Origin: Methylothermaceae bacterium
GTDB taxonomy: Bacteria; Pseudomonadota; Gammaproteobacteria; Methylococcales; Methylothermaceae
Length of the DNA stretch: 36,973 bases
Direction of reading: 5' to 3'
Assembly (NCBI GenBank): GCA_026981855.1
Contig: JALSIB010000056.1
Coordinates: 1 to 36,973 of the forward strand
Shown here: positions 1 to 6,141 of the stretch, piece by piece
Layout of the letters: the number at the start of each line of letters is the position of its first letter
Numbering within the stretch: the stretch's first letter is position 1
The notes under the pieces: model-generated
What the model saw: only the letters and a program-made list of their open reading frames with translations
The model's database searches: none
What the model was told of the DNA's origin: nothing
Made by a program: the position numbers and the translations under genes

Positions 1-123
1 TCAGTGGCTCCTTTTGATCTTTTCCAGCTCGGGAATGACTGCTTCCAGGATATCCAGGGCCATCACCATTCGATGGCTGCTCTTGGGTATTCTATACAGT
101 TTATTATCTATTGGGACCTTACA
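1..123 (-). pseudogene. 3' remnant of an unidentified gene at the distal end of the integron
   Basis: On the minus strand an open frame enters from the cassette side and ends in TGA at 3-1. The readable tail includes LYRIPKSSHRMVMALDILEA and then a charged helix ending IKRSH. The only internal ATG (69) would give 22 residues. Codon use and amphipathic pattern look like the real C-terminus of a protein, but its 5' part is missing because the DUF4926 gene and its cassette end occupy that place. I read it as a gene truncated at the integron boundary. The family is not recognised. It could also be a chance open frame. Confidence 0.3.
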
Positions 124-131
124 GTTAGCAA

Positions 132-362
132 TTACGCAGCATCAAGCGCACGAACTGATAAAATTTCTCGATCGGATATTGGATGCACATCATTTATATT
201 CAGGGTTAAGAGTGCTTGTGTTGCACCTGAGCCGGTAACAAATTCAACCTCAATACCATCAGGCTCGTAGATCTCGACGATTGCACCTACATCTCCAGCC
301 TTCAGCCCATGCTCTGGAATATCCTTGTTTAACACTACAGTATCCAGGACGGTATACTTCAT
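132..362 (-). CDS. DUF4926 domain protein (cassette 6, second gene)
   Basis: A 76-residue protein with the DUF4926 pattern: YTVLDTVVLNKDIPEHGLKAG near the start, then GAIVEIYEPDG, VEFV and a TQALLTLNINDV stretch. It is predicted to be a small beta-rich, SH3-like soluble protein; no biochemical function is known to me. I chose ATG at 362 because GAGGTG lies at a good distance upstream; a GTG at 365 is directly before it. It follows the DUF6883 gene with no room for a promoter, so the two are co-translated in one cassette. Its TAA (134-132) is 2 bases from an attC-like core, as expected of a cassette gene. Small pairs of this kind are often toxin/antitoxin or effector/immunity pairs, but that is inference. 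Confidence 0.8.
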   Translation of the reverse strand: MKYTVLDTVVLNKDIPEHGLKAGDVGAIVEIYEPDGIEVEFVTGSGATQALLTLNINDVHPISDREILSVRALDAA

Positions 363-365
363 CAC

Positions 366-701
366 TCACCTCTTCGGATATACAGTAATCAAGCGGGGTT
401 TGCTCTCACCAGCCCTCACAATCCAGACGGTTACCACATCATGTGATACACCAGACCGGGACATTAGCTTGCCCTCAACAACATACTTTATTCCATAATT
501 CGTCTCTTCCGACTTCGTTACGTTTCCTTGGCGCAATATCCGATCAACATCTTCGGCCAAAGCTTTCCAATTCTGGCGGGAATAGCCTAATCCATAGAAA
601 AACTTCGCCTTGAACTTTCCGATTGGGTGTTCATGAGCCAACAAGTAATCACGTATTTTCTCGACTGGGATAACTCCTTTGTCACGGCCAGGGATTTCCA
701 T
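366..701 (-). CDS. DUF6883 domain protein (cassette 6, first gene)
   Basis: A 111-residue protein resembling the DUF6883 family: an N-terminal VIPVEKIRDYLLAHEHPIGK segment, then KAKFFYGLGY, a helix with LAEDVDRILRQ, and C-terminal beta strands including DVVTVWIVR and PRLITVYP. The layout (short helix followed by a strand-rich end with conserved basic residues) resembles small toxin-like proteins, though no catalytic site can be assigned with confidence. ATG at 701 is preceded by GTGGAAAT. It is the first gene after the attC at 719-789, which is the position expected of a cassette gene. The DUF4926 gene follows immediately. The function is unknown. Confidence 0.75.
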   Translation of the reverse strand: MEIPGRDKGVIPVEKIRDYLLAHEHPIGKFKAKFFYGLGYSRQNWKALAEDVDRILRQGNVTKSEETNYGIKYVVEGKLMSRSGVSHDVVTVWIVRAGESKPRLITVYPKR

Positions 702-718
702 GGATTATTTCCACGTAT

Positions 719-789
719 TGCTAACGTTAAGCTCACCTGCCGCTATGCAGCACAGCGGAATAGCGGTCAGGTGGAGCGCTTTGTTGGGC
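719..789 (-). repeat. attC site of cassette 5 (about 71 bp)
   Basis: On the minus strand it begins GCCCAAC (789-783, a perfect RYYYAAC core) and ends in AAC|GTTA at 725-722. The interior holds inverted arms CACCTGACCGC and GCGGCAGGTG, which fold the bottom strand into the usual attC hairpin. It follows the stop codon of the HEPN gene (793) by 3 bases. The arms match those of the site at 3657-3728. Confidence 0.85.
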
Positions 790-792
790 GTA

Positions 793-1491
793 TTATCTAA
801 TTGCGCAAAACATTCCTTTCCACCAACTTGCAAAAACTCCGTCGGTTTCAACGCAAAAGTTTTTTACTATTCGTATCATATCTTTAATTTCTGAAGGTGT
901 TTTGGTTGCGGACGGATCTCCATGTGCTATCCTGTTTCTAATCTCAACTAAATGCTCTATCATATTTTTAGTATACTGAAAGTTCGCCGCCAACTTTGAT
1001 GCCAAGTCACGTTGATAAGTATCGTATCCAAAACGATTAAAATATGATTTAATTTGTTTAAATGCTGGATTAGAGAACCCTTTATTAAACATTTCAGCTG
1101 GCACTGAAGCCGGAAAAGAACCATCACGAGACCAAAACTCTATATCGTTTGCCAGAAAAGAAAAAATTTTATCCCCGATTGCACCTGGGTCTGATGTGTC
1201 TTTTATTTCGTCTATGTAATTTTTAGATATATGATAAAAAAACCTTGAACATATCTCTTTTCTGGGGACCGATTTTTCATATAAGGAGTCTATAGCGAGT
1301 TCCCCAAGTTCTTTTATATATGCCTCCAAATGTCCAGAAAGAAGAACCACCGAAGCCCTACATAGTGCACTGATTTCAGAGCCATTATTGACAGGATCTT
1401 GCTTTTCCTTTTCTAAGGCAAACCTGCGTAGCAGTTCTACCTCCTCCAACCTTTCCACAAAGGAAGAGTAAGCTGCAGTATACCGAGCCAT
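793..1491 (-). CDS. HEPN-like nuclease, MAE_28990/MAE_18760 family (cassette 5, second gene)
   Basis: A 232-residue, mostly helical protein. The segment EIRNRIAHGD holds the HEPN ribonuclease signature R185-x4-H190 with the polar N186 after the arginine. The N-terminal part has the LSGHLEAYIKEL helix typical of this HEPN family. HEPN proteins of this type are usually RNases in toxin-antitoxin or anti-phage modules. The start ATG (1491) overlaps the last base of the upstream DUF262 gene (TAATG), so the two are translationally coupled and travel in one cassette. The stop lies 3 bases before the attC core. The family assignment is from recognised motifs; nuclease activity is inferred. Confidence 0.8.
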   Translation of the reverse strand: MARYTAAYSSFVERLEEVELLRRFALEKEKQDPVNNGSEISALCRASVVLLSGHLEAYIKELGELAIDSLYEKSVPRKEICSRFFYHISKNYIDEIKDTSDPGAIGDKIFSFLANDIEFWSRDGSFPASVPAEMFNKGFSNPAFKQIKSYFNRFGYDTYQRDLASKLAANFQYTKNMIEHLVEIRNRIAHGDPSATKTPSEIKDMIRIVKNFCVETDGVFASWWKGMFCAIR

Positions 1492-2579
1492 TACAGAATT
1501 CCTTCGAATGCCTCATCCCACATTTGAAATCTGCGCTTAGTTCTTTTTGTGTGATCAACTGACCTACTTATAAGGTCTTGAAACTCCTCGTTCGCCAATA
1601 ATTCATTATAGGCATTTCTGAATCTATCTTTGGTTTGTAATGCGATTTCTGGTGTAACGCTAGCGGCATGAAACGCAACAAGATCATAAAGCGCGCGATT
1701 TATAGATTTTGATCCTTCACGCCTATAACATTCTTGAGGCTCAAACCATGTCAGCGAGCACCGTAAGGCGTTGTTCCAAATATCATGTAACTCAGCAATC
1801 TTATTCTGCGGATATTTCATTCCCTCTTTAGCCACGGCATTCAGCCAATGTTTCAATGGTGTACGATACGACTCTAAGCCGGATAATTGAAATGCAAAAA
1901 ATCTTAGCACCAGCTCTTCGTCTCTCATTCTTTTGTCTGGTGTTTTTTTACCTAATATACTTAGCCAATCTTTATTGTTAACGGCTTCTTTGAGCAGGTC
2001 ATTTAGCGCACCGCGATAAATGCAGTTTCTCAATTCTTGAGAGTTTAAAGGAACCGTATTTGTGTTTAGTCTTTCAAATACATCAAACTTGACTTCTGGG
2101 TGCGATTCATTTGTAACTAGCATACATCTCAGGGTATGCGTTTTTAATCGACGTTGAAGCTTGTTCGGAATTGCATGAAACCTTTTGCCATTAAGCTCTG
2201 TTAACACCTCAAGGCCCTTTAATGGAAATTGATTATCAATGAATCTATATATTGAGAACAATCTCTGCTGACCATCAATGACATCCAATTCAAATTCTTC
2301 GTTTTGCGATAGATAACACGGAGGGATGGGCACATTTAGAAAAATCGACTCTATCAACCGAGAAGCTAAAATGTCAGTCCACACATACCTGCGCTGAAAA
2401 TCAGGGCGTTCAGATAATGGCCTAAGAAAGATTGTTCCAGCACGTATTTGATCGATTAGGGAATCTATCGCAAGATCATAAGGCTGCGTTACAACCTTTC
2501 GTTCCCGAATAGGTACCTCATCGGGATCTGGCGCATCCGACTCTCGATCTTTTTCATAAATTGGCTTGTCATCAATCAT
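1491..2579 (-). CDS. DUF262 domain protein (cassette 5, first gene)
   Basis: A 362-residue protein with DUF262 hallmarks: RPDFQRRYVW (58-67), the invariant DGQQR (102-106), and FERLNTN followed by LNSQELRN (168-185). DUF262 is a ParB/Srx-like fold found in GmrSD-type modification-dependent nucleases and other defence proteins, where DGQQR belongs to the nucleotide-binding or hydrolytic site. There is no C-terminal DUF1524 HNH domain here; the partner HEPN gene may supply the nuclease. ATG at 2579 was chosen; a TTG at 2597 is possible but has a poor ribosome site. At about 1.1 kb this makes a large cassette. The combination looks like a two-gene anti-phage or toxin module. Confidence 0.85.
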   Translation of the reverse strand: MIDDKPIYEKDRESDAPDPDEVPIRERKVVTQPYDLAIDSLIDQIRAGTIFLRPLSERPDFQRRYVWTDILASRLIESIFLNVPIPPCYLSQNEEFELDVIDGQQRLFSIYRFIDNQFPLKGLEVLTELNGKRFHAIPNKLQRRLKTHTLRCMLVTNESHPEVKFDVFERLNTNTVPLNSQELRNCIYRGALNDLLKEAVNNKDWLSILGKKTPDKRMRDEELVLRFFAFQLSGLESYRTPLKHWLNAVAKEGMKYPQNKIAELHDIWNNALRCSLTWFEPQECYRREGSKSINRALYDLVAFHAASVTPEIALQTKDRFRNAYNELLANEEFQDLISRSVDHTKRTKRRFQMWDEAFEGIL

Positions 2580-2613
2580 GGCGTTGATATACCTCAATCC
2601 AGTCTTATGCTAC

Positions 2614-2669
2614 GCCCAACGATGAGCTCAGCCGCCGCGTTAGCGGTCGGCTGAAGCGACTTGTTAAGT
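2614..2669 (-). repeat. attC site of cassette 4 (56 bp)
   Basis: On the minus strand it runs from ACTTAAC (2669-2663) to GTTGGGC (2620-2614, a perfect GTTRRRY core). The inverted arms GCTTCAGCCGACCGC and GCGGCGGCTGAGC form the stem. A 38-base interior stretch is identical to that of the attC at 4153-4208, so the two cassettes share an attC lineage. Confidence 0.88.
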
Positions 2670-2801
2670 GTTTGCACAATGGGCAGCAAACAGCACAGGG
2701 CCAATGCCGCCCCATTTACTCATTTTAGAATATTGCACACAATCTGCTACTGGGGTTCCTCGCACTGAACGGCCATTCGAGGCCGCACAGTTTGATTTCA
2801 T
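2664..2801 (-). CDS. Possible 45-residue cassette protein (cassette 4)
   Basis: This ATG-started frame on the cassette strand gives 45 residues beginning MKSNCAASNGRSVRG and ending AAHCANT. Its TAA stop lies within the attC core, exactly as in cassettes 1 and 3, which is the main argument that it is real. Shine-Dalgarno support is weak. Another frame on the same strand is open without an ATG from about 3012 to about 2711, and a plus-strand frame (2668-2919, GTG start) also exists. No homology is recognised. Roughly 2802-3047 carries no convincing gene, so this may be a decayed or non-coding cassette. Confidence 0.3.
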   Translation of the reverse strand: MKSNCAASNGRSVRGTPVADCVQYSKMSKWGGIGPVLFAAHCANT

Positions 2802-3047
2802 TCTTGAATGGGCCTGCTTGATGCCAACATCCTGGAAAATAACTTATTCGATGACGCAAACGGCGTTTAGCGGACAGAGGCTGATTTTTGATTCCCCGCA
2901 CCAAGCGGCTTCTGATTAGACCAGCGGCATCGGCTTTTCCCTTACCCTGATAGAAACCACCCTCCTTGCACGCACCTTGTTCGGTTGCCGGGATGCCGAC
3001 AAACAGTCAGCGGCAATATTCAATCAAAGAAGAAAACGAAGTTTTCC

Positions 3048-3119
3048 ACTTAACGACAAAGCTGTGCGGCGCAAACGAAGCGCAGCGTAGTTTGCGTCCG
3101 AACGAGCGCCTTGTTATGA
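3048..3119 (-). repeat. attC site of cassette 3 (72 bp)
   Basis: On the minus strand it begins TCATAAC (3119-3113) and ends GTTAAGT (3054-3048). Arms GCGCTCGTTCGGACGCAAAC and GTTTGCGCCGCACAGC pair imperfectly. This is a different sequence type from the other four sites. The TAA stop of the MltR-like gene lies in its first core. Confidence 0.8.
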
Positions 3120-3632
3120 ATCATTTTGATCATCTCCTTGCAGGTGAATGTATTCATTAGTCAGTTCAGGTCGTTTCCACTTTATTACCTCTAAATCTCT
3201 GTATAAAAGAGGAGGGACAGTATTCTGCGCCATATGCAGGAAAGAATCTCTGGCTATCATTCCCCAATCTTCAACGATAGGCCTGCATATTTTTTCAATT
3301 TTTGGGTGATCGAAACCAGCAGAAATCTCGTGAGCAAATACATTCCTAACTTGGCGTATGGCATCAATCTTTTTTACTTCATCTTTTGTAATAAGGCCCA
3401 TTACAAAGGCGGCTTTGGTTTTTCCTGACAATGAGCCGAATGGCGCATAAGGCCCTTCAAATAATTCTTTTACATTTTTTGAATCAATCAAGAATGACTC
3501 AATGATCCTACGTAGGCACTCTTCTATGTGGGCAGCTATTATAAGCGTAATGCCGCGATCACTTTCGTCCACGGAGTGCTCCATAGTGGCGAGCAACTCT
3601 TTGGCCCTCTCCATTTGTATATCTTCCGACAT
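3114..3632 (-). CDS. MltR-like protein (cassette 3)
   Basis: A 172-residue helical protein of the MltR family, whose type member is the mannitol operon repressor. The characteristic block LSGKTKAAFVMGLI (68-81) is followed by KIDAIRQVRNVFAHE (88-102). The stretch R96-N-x-x-A-H101 has the R-x4-H form of HEPN ribonucleases, so the protein could be a nuclease or RNA-binding protein rather than a sugar regulator. ATG at 3632 has GGAGA upstream at 5-6 bases. It is a single-gene cassette whose stop overlaps the attC core. No mannitol genes are nearby, so a role in mannitol control is unlikely here. Confidence 0.75.
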   Translation of the reverse strand: MSEDIQMERAKELLATMEHSVDESDRGITLIIAAHIEECLRRIIESFLIDSKNVKELFEGPYAPFGSLSGKTKAAFVMGLITKDEVKKIDAIRQVRNVFAHEISAGFDHPKIEKICRPIVEDWGMIARDSFLHMAQNTVPPLLYRDLEVIKWKRPELTNEYIHLQGDDQNDS

Positions 3633-3656
3633 CAAGTCTCCAAAAGTGCTACTGAT

Positions 3657-3728
3657 TCATAACGTTAAGCTCACCTGCCGCGGTGGAGCGCCAGCGGAAC
3701 CGCGGTCAGGTGAAGCAAATTGTTAGCA
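3657..3728 (-). repeat. attC site of cassette 2 (72 bp)
   Basis: On the minus strand it runs from TGCTAAC (3728-3722) to AAC|GTTATGA (3663-3657 core). Arms TTCACCTGACCGCGG and CCGCGGCAGGTGAGC form a strong stem with a GC-rich apical part. It shares its arms with the site at 719-789. Confidence 0.87.
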
Positions 3729-3776
3729 GGTACGAATGATTTTATTACGTTTCACATGGTGTACATGTACAAGATT

Positions 3777-4139
3777 TCATGGTTTACCATCAAACTCTTT
3801 GCCACATTTGTTACATTTAAACCGAACCATTGATTCATCTATTTTTTCTCCTACTTTATTTCCTATTACCGCACCACCGGAAGCACCAGCCAAAGCACCT
3901 AAGACAGCCCCTGCAACACCTCCTATTGTAGCCCCAGCCGCAGCTCCTATAGGACCCCCAATTAATCCAACTGTTGCCCCCAACTCAGCTCCTGCTGTTG
4001 CACCAGCAGATACACCTACAGCACCCGCCACACCTCCTGCCACAGCCCCAACACCAGTACCTACTTTTTCAGCAGTATTTTTCAATACAACAAACTCTGA
4101 TGTTTTACATTCTGGACATTTTGGCCTTTTGCCACTCAT
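3777..4139 (-). CDS. Glycine-zipper protein inserted in a split zinc ribbon (cassette 2)
   Basis: A 120-residue protein. Residues 8-11 are CPEC and 109-112 are CNKC, two zinc-knuckle halves that together would make one zinc ribbon. Between them, residues 27-97 are almost only Gly, Ala, Val, Ile, Thr and Ser, with repeated GxxxG spacing (glycine zipper), a form that inserts in or associates with membranes. A ribbon closed by a membrane hairpin would place both ends on the cytoplasmic face. The start ATG (4139) is preceded by AGGGG. It is the sole gene of its cassette. The exact function is unknown; a membrane-acting small toxin or stress protein is possible but only inferred. Confidence 0.75.
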   Translation of the reverse strand: MSGKRPKCPECKTSEFVVLKNTAEKVGTGVGAVAGGVAGAVGVSAGATAGAELGATVGLIGGPIGAAAGATIGGVAGAVLGALAGASGGAVIGNKVGEKIDESMVRFKCNKCGKEFDGKP

Positions 4140-4152
4140 TTTTTACCCCTTT

Positions 4153-4208
4153 TGCTAACGATGAGCTCAGCCGCCGCGTTAGCGGTCGGCTGAAGCGTAT
4201 TGTTAGAT
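4153..4208 (-). repeat. attC site of cassette 1 (56 bp)
   Basis: On the minus strand it runs from ATCTAAC (4208-4202) to GTTAGCA (4159-4153). Its interior is the same 38 bases as in the site at 2614-2669. The TAA of the cassette 1 gene (4205-4203) is inside the first core. Confidence 0.88.
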
Positions 4209-4658
4209 GCTTAGCTTCTTTGCACTTAAAGTAGATTCATTGTATTCCCAGAACTCGACGCCGCCTGGAATCAGGTGCCTATATGTCCGTATATAATACT
4301 GTGCTAATGTTTCTTTTCTTTTTTCACTATAGTCATACAGCACAAACATGATTTTCCGAAAGTTATTTGGTGCTGCAACAAAGTAATACATGGCTTCATT
4401 CCATACAGTCATCTTTGCACTTGGCACATTAGCTCCCGACGTCCACTTGTGTGATTTGCATTCGACAATTACTTTTTGATTTATGCAACCTAAGTCGAAT
4501 GCATGTTCCTTTTTGATACTTTCTATGCCAATCTGTATTTTTACGTTTCTTTCAAGGTACAACCCTTCTCTTTCAAAGAACCGCATTGCCGAAATTTCGA
4601 AATCACTACCTACTTGGGCATTGGATCTTGACCCTACTCTCTGGAATGCTTTGTTCAT
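4203..4658 (-). CDS. PD-(D/E)XK nuclease-like protein (cassette 1)
   Basis: A 151-residue protein with the restriction-endonuclease-like core: a helix with E21 (FEISAMRFF), D55 in HAFDLGC, then E66-x-K68 in VIVECKSHKW. This D...ExK arrangement is the PD-(D/E)XK metal-binding site. The rest includes FVAAPNNFRKIMFVLYDY, a typical beta-alpha-beta end of such folds. It may be a DNA-cleaving enzyme of defence or repair; no specific family is recognised. I chose ATG 4658, just inside the cassette. The frame stays open through the attI junction to an ATG at 4730, which would add 24 residues encoded by attI. It is the cassette closest to attI, hence the one most recently inserted or most strongly expressed. 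Confidence 0.7.
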   Translation of the reverse strand: MNKAFQRVGSRSNAQVGSDFEISAMRFFEREGLYLERNVKIQIGIESIKKEHAFDLGCINQKVIVECKSHKWTSGANVPSAKMTVWNEAMYYFVAAPNNFRKIMFVLYDYSEKRKETLAQYYIRTYRHLIPGGVEFWEYNESTLSAKKLSI

Positions 4659-4669
4659 ATTATCTTTGC

Positions 4670-4740
4670 ATCTAACAGTTAAATAGACGAAACACGTCAT
4701 TCTAATACTAGACGAATTTCGTCTATTCATCTATCATTCC
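4670..4740 (-). other. attI recombination site and intergenic control region
   Basis: The cassette 1 junction is GTTAGAT on the minus strand (4676-4670), complementary in form to the last attC core. Between it and intI lie an 8-base word TAGACGAA at 4684-4691, again at 4709-4716, and its inverted copy TTCGTCTA at 4718-4725, one base further on. Such direct and inverted repeats could be integrase-binding sites of attI or an operator controlling intI and the cassette promoter. No LexA-type CTG-N10-CAG box is seen. A cassette promoter must read leftward from here or from within intI, but I see only a weak TAGAAT box on the minus strand. Confidence 0.6.
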
Positions 4741-4744
4741 GATC

Positions 4745-6139
4745 ATGAGCGAAAATATCATACCCATCAGTTCCCGTGCAACCCAGAAATCCCACTACTC
4801 CAACTGGCAGCGTTACTTGAATCTGCTTGATCAAAGGGGGGTTCCGGAGAAATGCAGGCGCTGGTATGTCAGTCATGTCGAGGAGCTGATCACCGCTTTT
4901 GACGGACGTAATTTGAAGAGTATCTCATGTGGTGAACTCACTGGATACCTTCGTAAACTGATCAGCTCGTCCGGCATCCCTGGCTGGATACTGCGGCAGA
5001 AGGTGGACGCCATCCGGCTCCTTCTGGTCGATCTGGTTCAAAGCAGGCATGCATTGGAAGTGGAGTGGAACTATTGGGCAGAGGCGGTGGTGGATGCACT
5101 TCCCCGGCAACATCCCGCCACCGCCCGTGAAACCTCCCCTGAAAGGGTGGTCCGATACCGAACCGACAGTGTTTCCGACCCCGCTTCCCGTGCGGAAGTG
5201 GTCAAAATGATCCGGATACTAAGGACCCAGCATTACTCCATCCGCACGGAAGCGGCCTATCGTGACTGGGTGCTGCGGTTTCTCTCCTTCACGGAAAAAT
5301 CCACGGCGGAGTTGGGTTCTGAGGACGTCAACGCCTTCCTCACCTATCTCGCCGTGGAAAGGCAGGTATCCAGCAGCACCCAGCGTCAGGCATTGAATGC
5401 ATTGAGCTTTTTCTTCAAACACGTGCTGGAGCGGGAATTGTCTCTGCAGGAGGGTTTCCGTCCCGCCAAACGCACGCGGCGCCTGCCGGTGGTTTTGAGC
5501 CGTGAGGAGGTCAAGCGTCTGCTGAACCGGCTGGAAGGCACCCACCATTTGATGGCAGGCCTTTTGTATGGAACCGGGATGCGGCTGATGGAACTGGTGC
5601 GCCTTCGGGTTCAGGACATTGATTTTGCACGTCAGCTGATCGTGGTTCACGATGGCAAAGGTCGCAAGGACCGGGTAGTCCCCTTGCCACAAACGTATAC
5701 CGATTCCCTCCGCGACCACCTGGCGCAGCGCCGCCGGCTTTTCCTCTCAGACTGTCAGGCGGGGCCGGTGCATGTCTTTCTGCCCGATGCCCTGGCACGC
5801 AAGTATTCCAATGCCTCATCCGAATGGATATGGCAGTATGTGTTCGCATCGGCGCGCATATCCCAAGATCCCCGCTCCGGCCAGCGGCGCCGTCACCACA
5901 TCCACGAGCGCACCCTGCAGGTGGCCATTTCGCGGGCGGCGAAGGAGGCCGGTATCCCCAAACGGGTCAACTGCCATGCCCTGCGCCATTCCTTCGCCAC
6001 CCATCTGCTGGAAGCCGGTTACGACATCCGCACGGTGCAGGAACTGCTGGGCCATGCCGATGTCTCCACCACCATGATCTATACCCATGTGCTCAACAAA
6101 CCCGGCTTGCCGCCGGTTGTCAGCCCGGCGGATTTCTGA
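4745..6139 (+). CDS. intI: Integron integrase with extended N-terminus
   Basis: A tyrosine recombinase of 464 residues. Catalytic residues are all present: R280 (GMRLMEL), K305 (DGKGRKDR), H411 and R414 (HALRHSF), H437 (LLGHADV) and nucleophile Y446 (MIYTHV). The IntI-specific patch is present at 346-385 (LPDALARKY, SSEWIWQYVF, DPRSGQRRRHH), which separates integron integrases from XerC/D. The usual core-binding domain is at about 150-235. Residues 1-130 are extra compared with the typical 320-340 residue IntI, and look like a second SAM-like DNA-binding domain (RRWYVSHVEELI, ELTGYLRKLI). ATG 4745 lacks an obvious Shine-Dalgarno. It excises and inserts cassettes at attC/attI. Confidence 0.95.
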   Translation: MSENIIPISSRATQKSHYSNWQRYLNLLDQRGVPEKCRRWYVSHVEELITAFDGRNLKSISCGELTGYLRKLISSSGIPGWILRQKVDAIRLLLVDLVQSRHALEVEWNYWAEAVVDALPRQHPATARETSPERVVRYRTDSVSDPASRAEVVKMIRILRTQHYSIRTEAAYRDWVLRFLSFTEKSTAELGSEDVNAFLTYLAVERQVSSSTQRQALNALSFFFKHVLERELSLQEGFRPAKRTRRLPVVLSREEVKRLLNRLEGTHHLMAGLLYGTGMRLMELVRLRVQDIDFARQLIVVHDGKGRKDRVVPLPQTYTDSLRDHLAQRRRLFLSDCQAGPVHVFLPDALARKYSNASSEWIWQYVFASARISQDPRSGQRRRHHIHERTLQVAISRAAKEAGIPKRVNCHALRHSFATHLLEAGYDIRTVQELLGHADVSTTMIYTHVLNKPGLPPVVSPADF

Positions 6140-6141
6140 CG

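Larger units (their letters stand above)
124..6139. mobile_element. Integron: integrase, attI and six-cassette array
   Basis: intI lies on the plus strand at the right. Cassette genes all lie on the minus strand, reading away from it, which is the canonical integron layout. Five attC sites (719-789, 2614-2669, 3048-3119, 3657-3728, 4153-4208) and an attI/cassette junction at 4670-4676 delimit the cassettes. The left end is marked by a lone TGCTAAC-like core (124-130, on the minus strand) without a matching partner. The cassettes are clearly AT-richer than the flanking chromosome. The integrase keeps all catalytic residues, so the element may be active. Confidence 0.9.

Noticed and set aside
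2668-2919. Plus-strand 83-residue frame in cassette 4
   Set aside because: GTG start inside the attC core, opposite to all other cassette genes, no ribosome site and no family resemblance.
719-4208. CRISPR array, suggested by regularly recurring similar palindromic elements
   Set aside because: The elements are 56-72 bases long, spaced by full genes and carry integron attC cores; no short identical repeats with unique spacers exist.
4670-4745. LexA/SOS box upstream of intI
   Set aside because: No CTG-N10-CAG pattern is present, so SOS control as in Vibrio or class 1 integrons cannot be supported.
5824-6141. A longer rluD reading frame starting inside intI
   Set aside because: The extra N-terminus is low-complexity frame-shifted intI sequence; RluD family length and the ATG at 6142 fit better.
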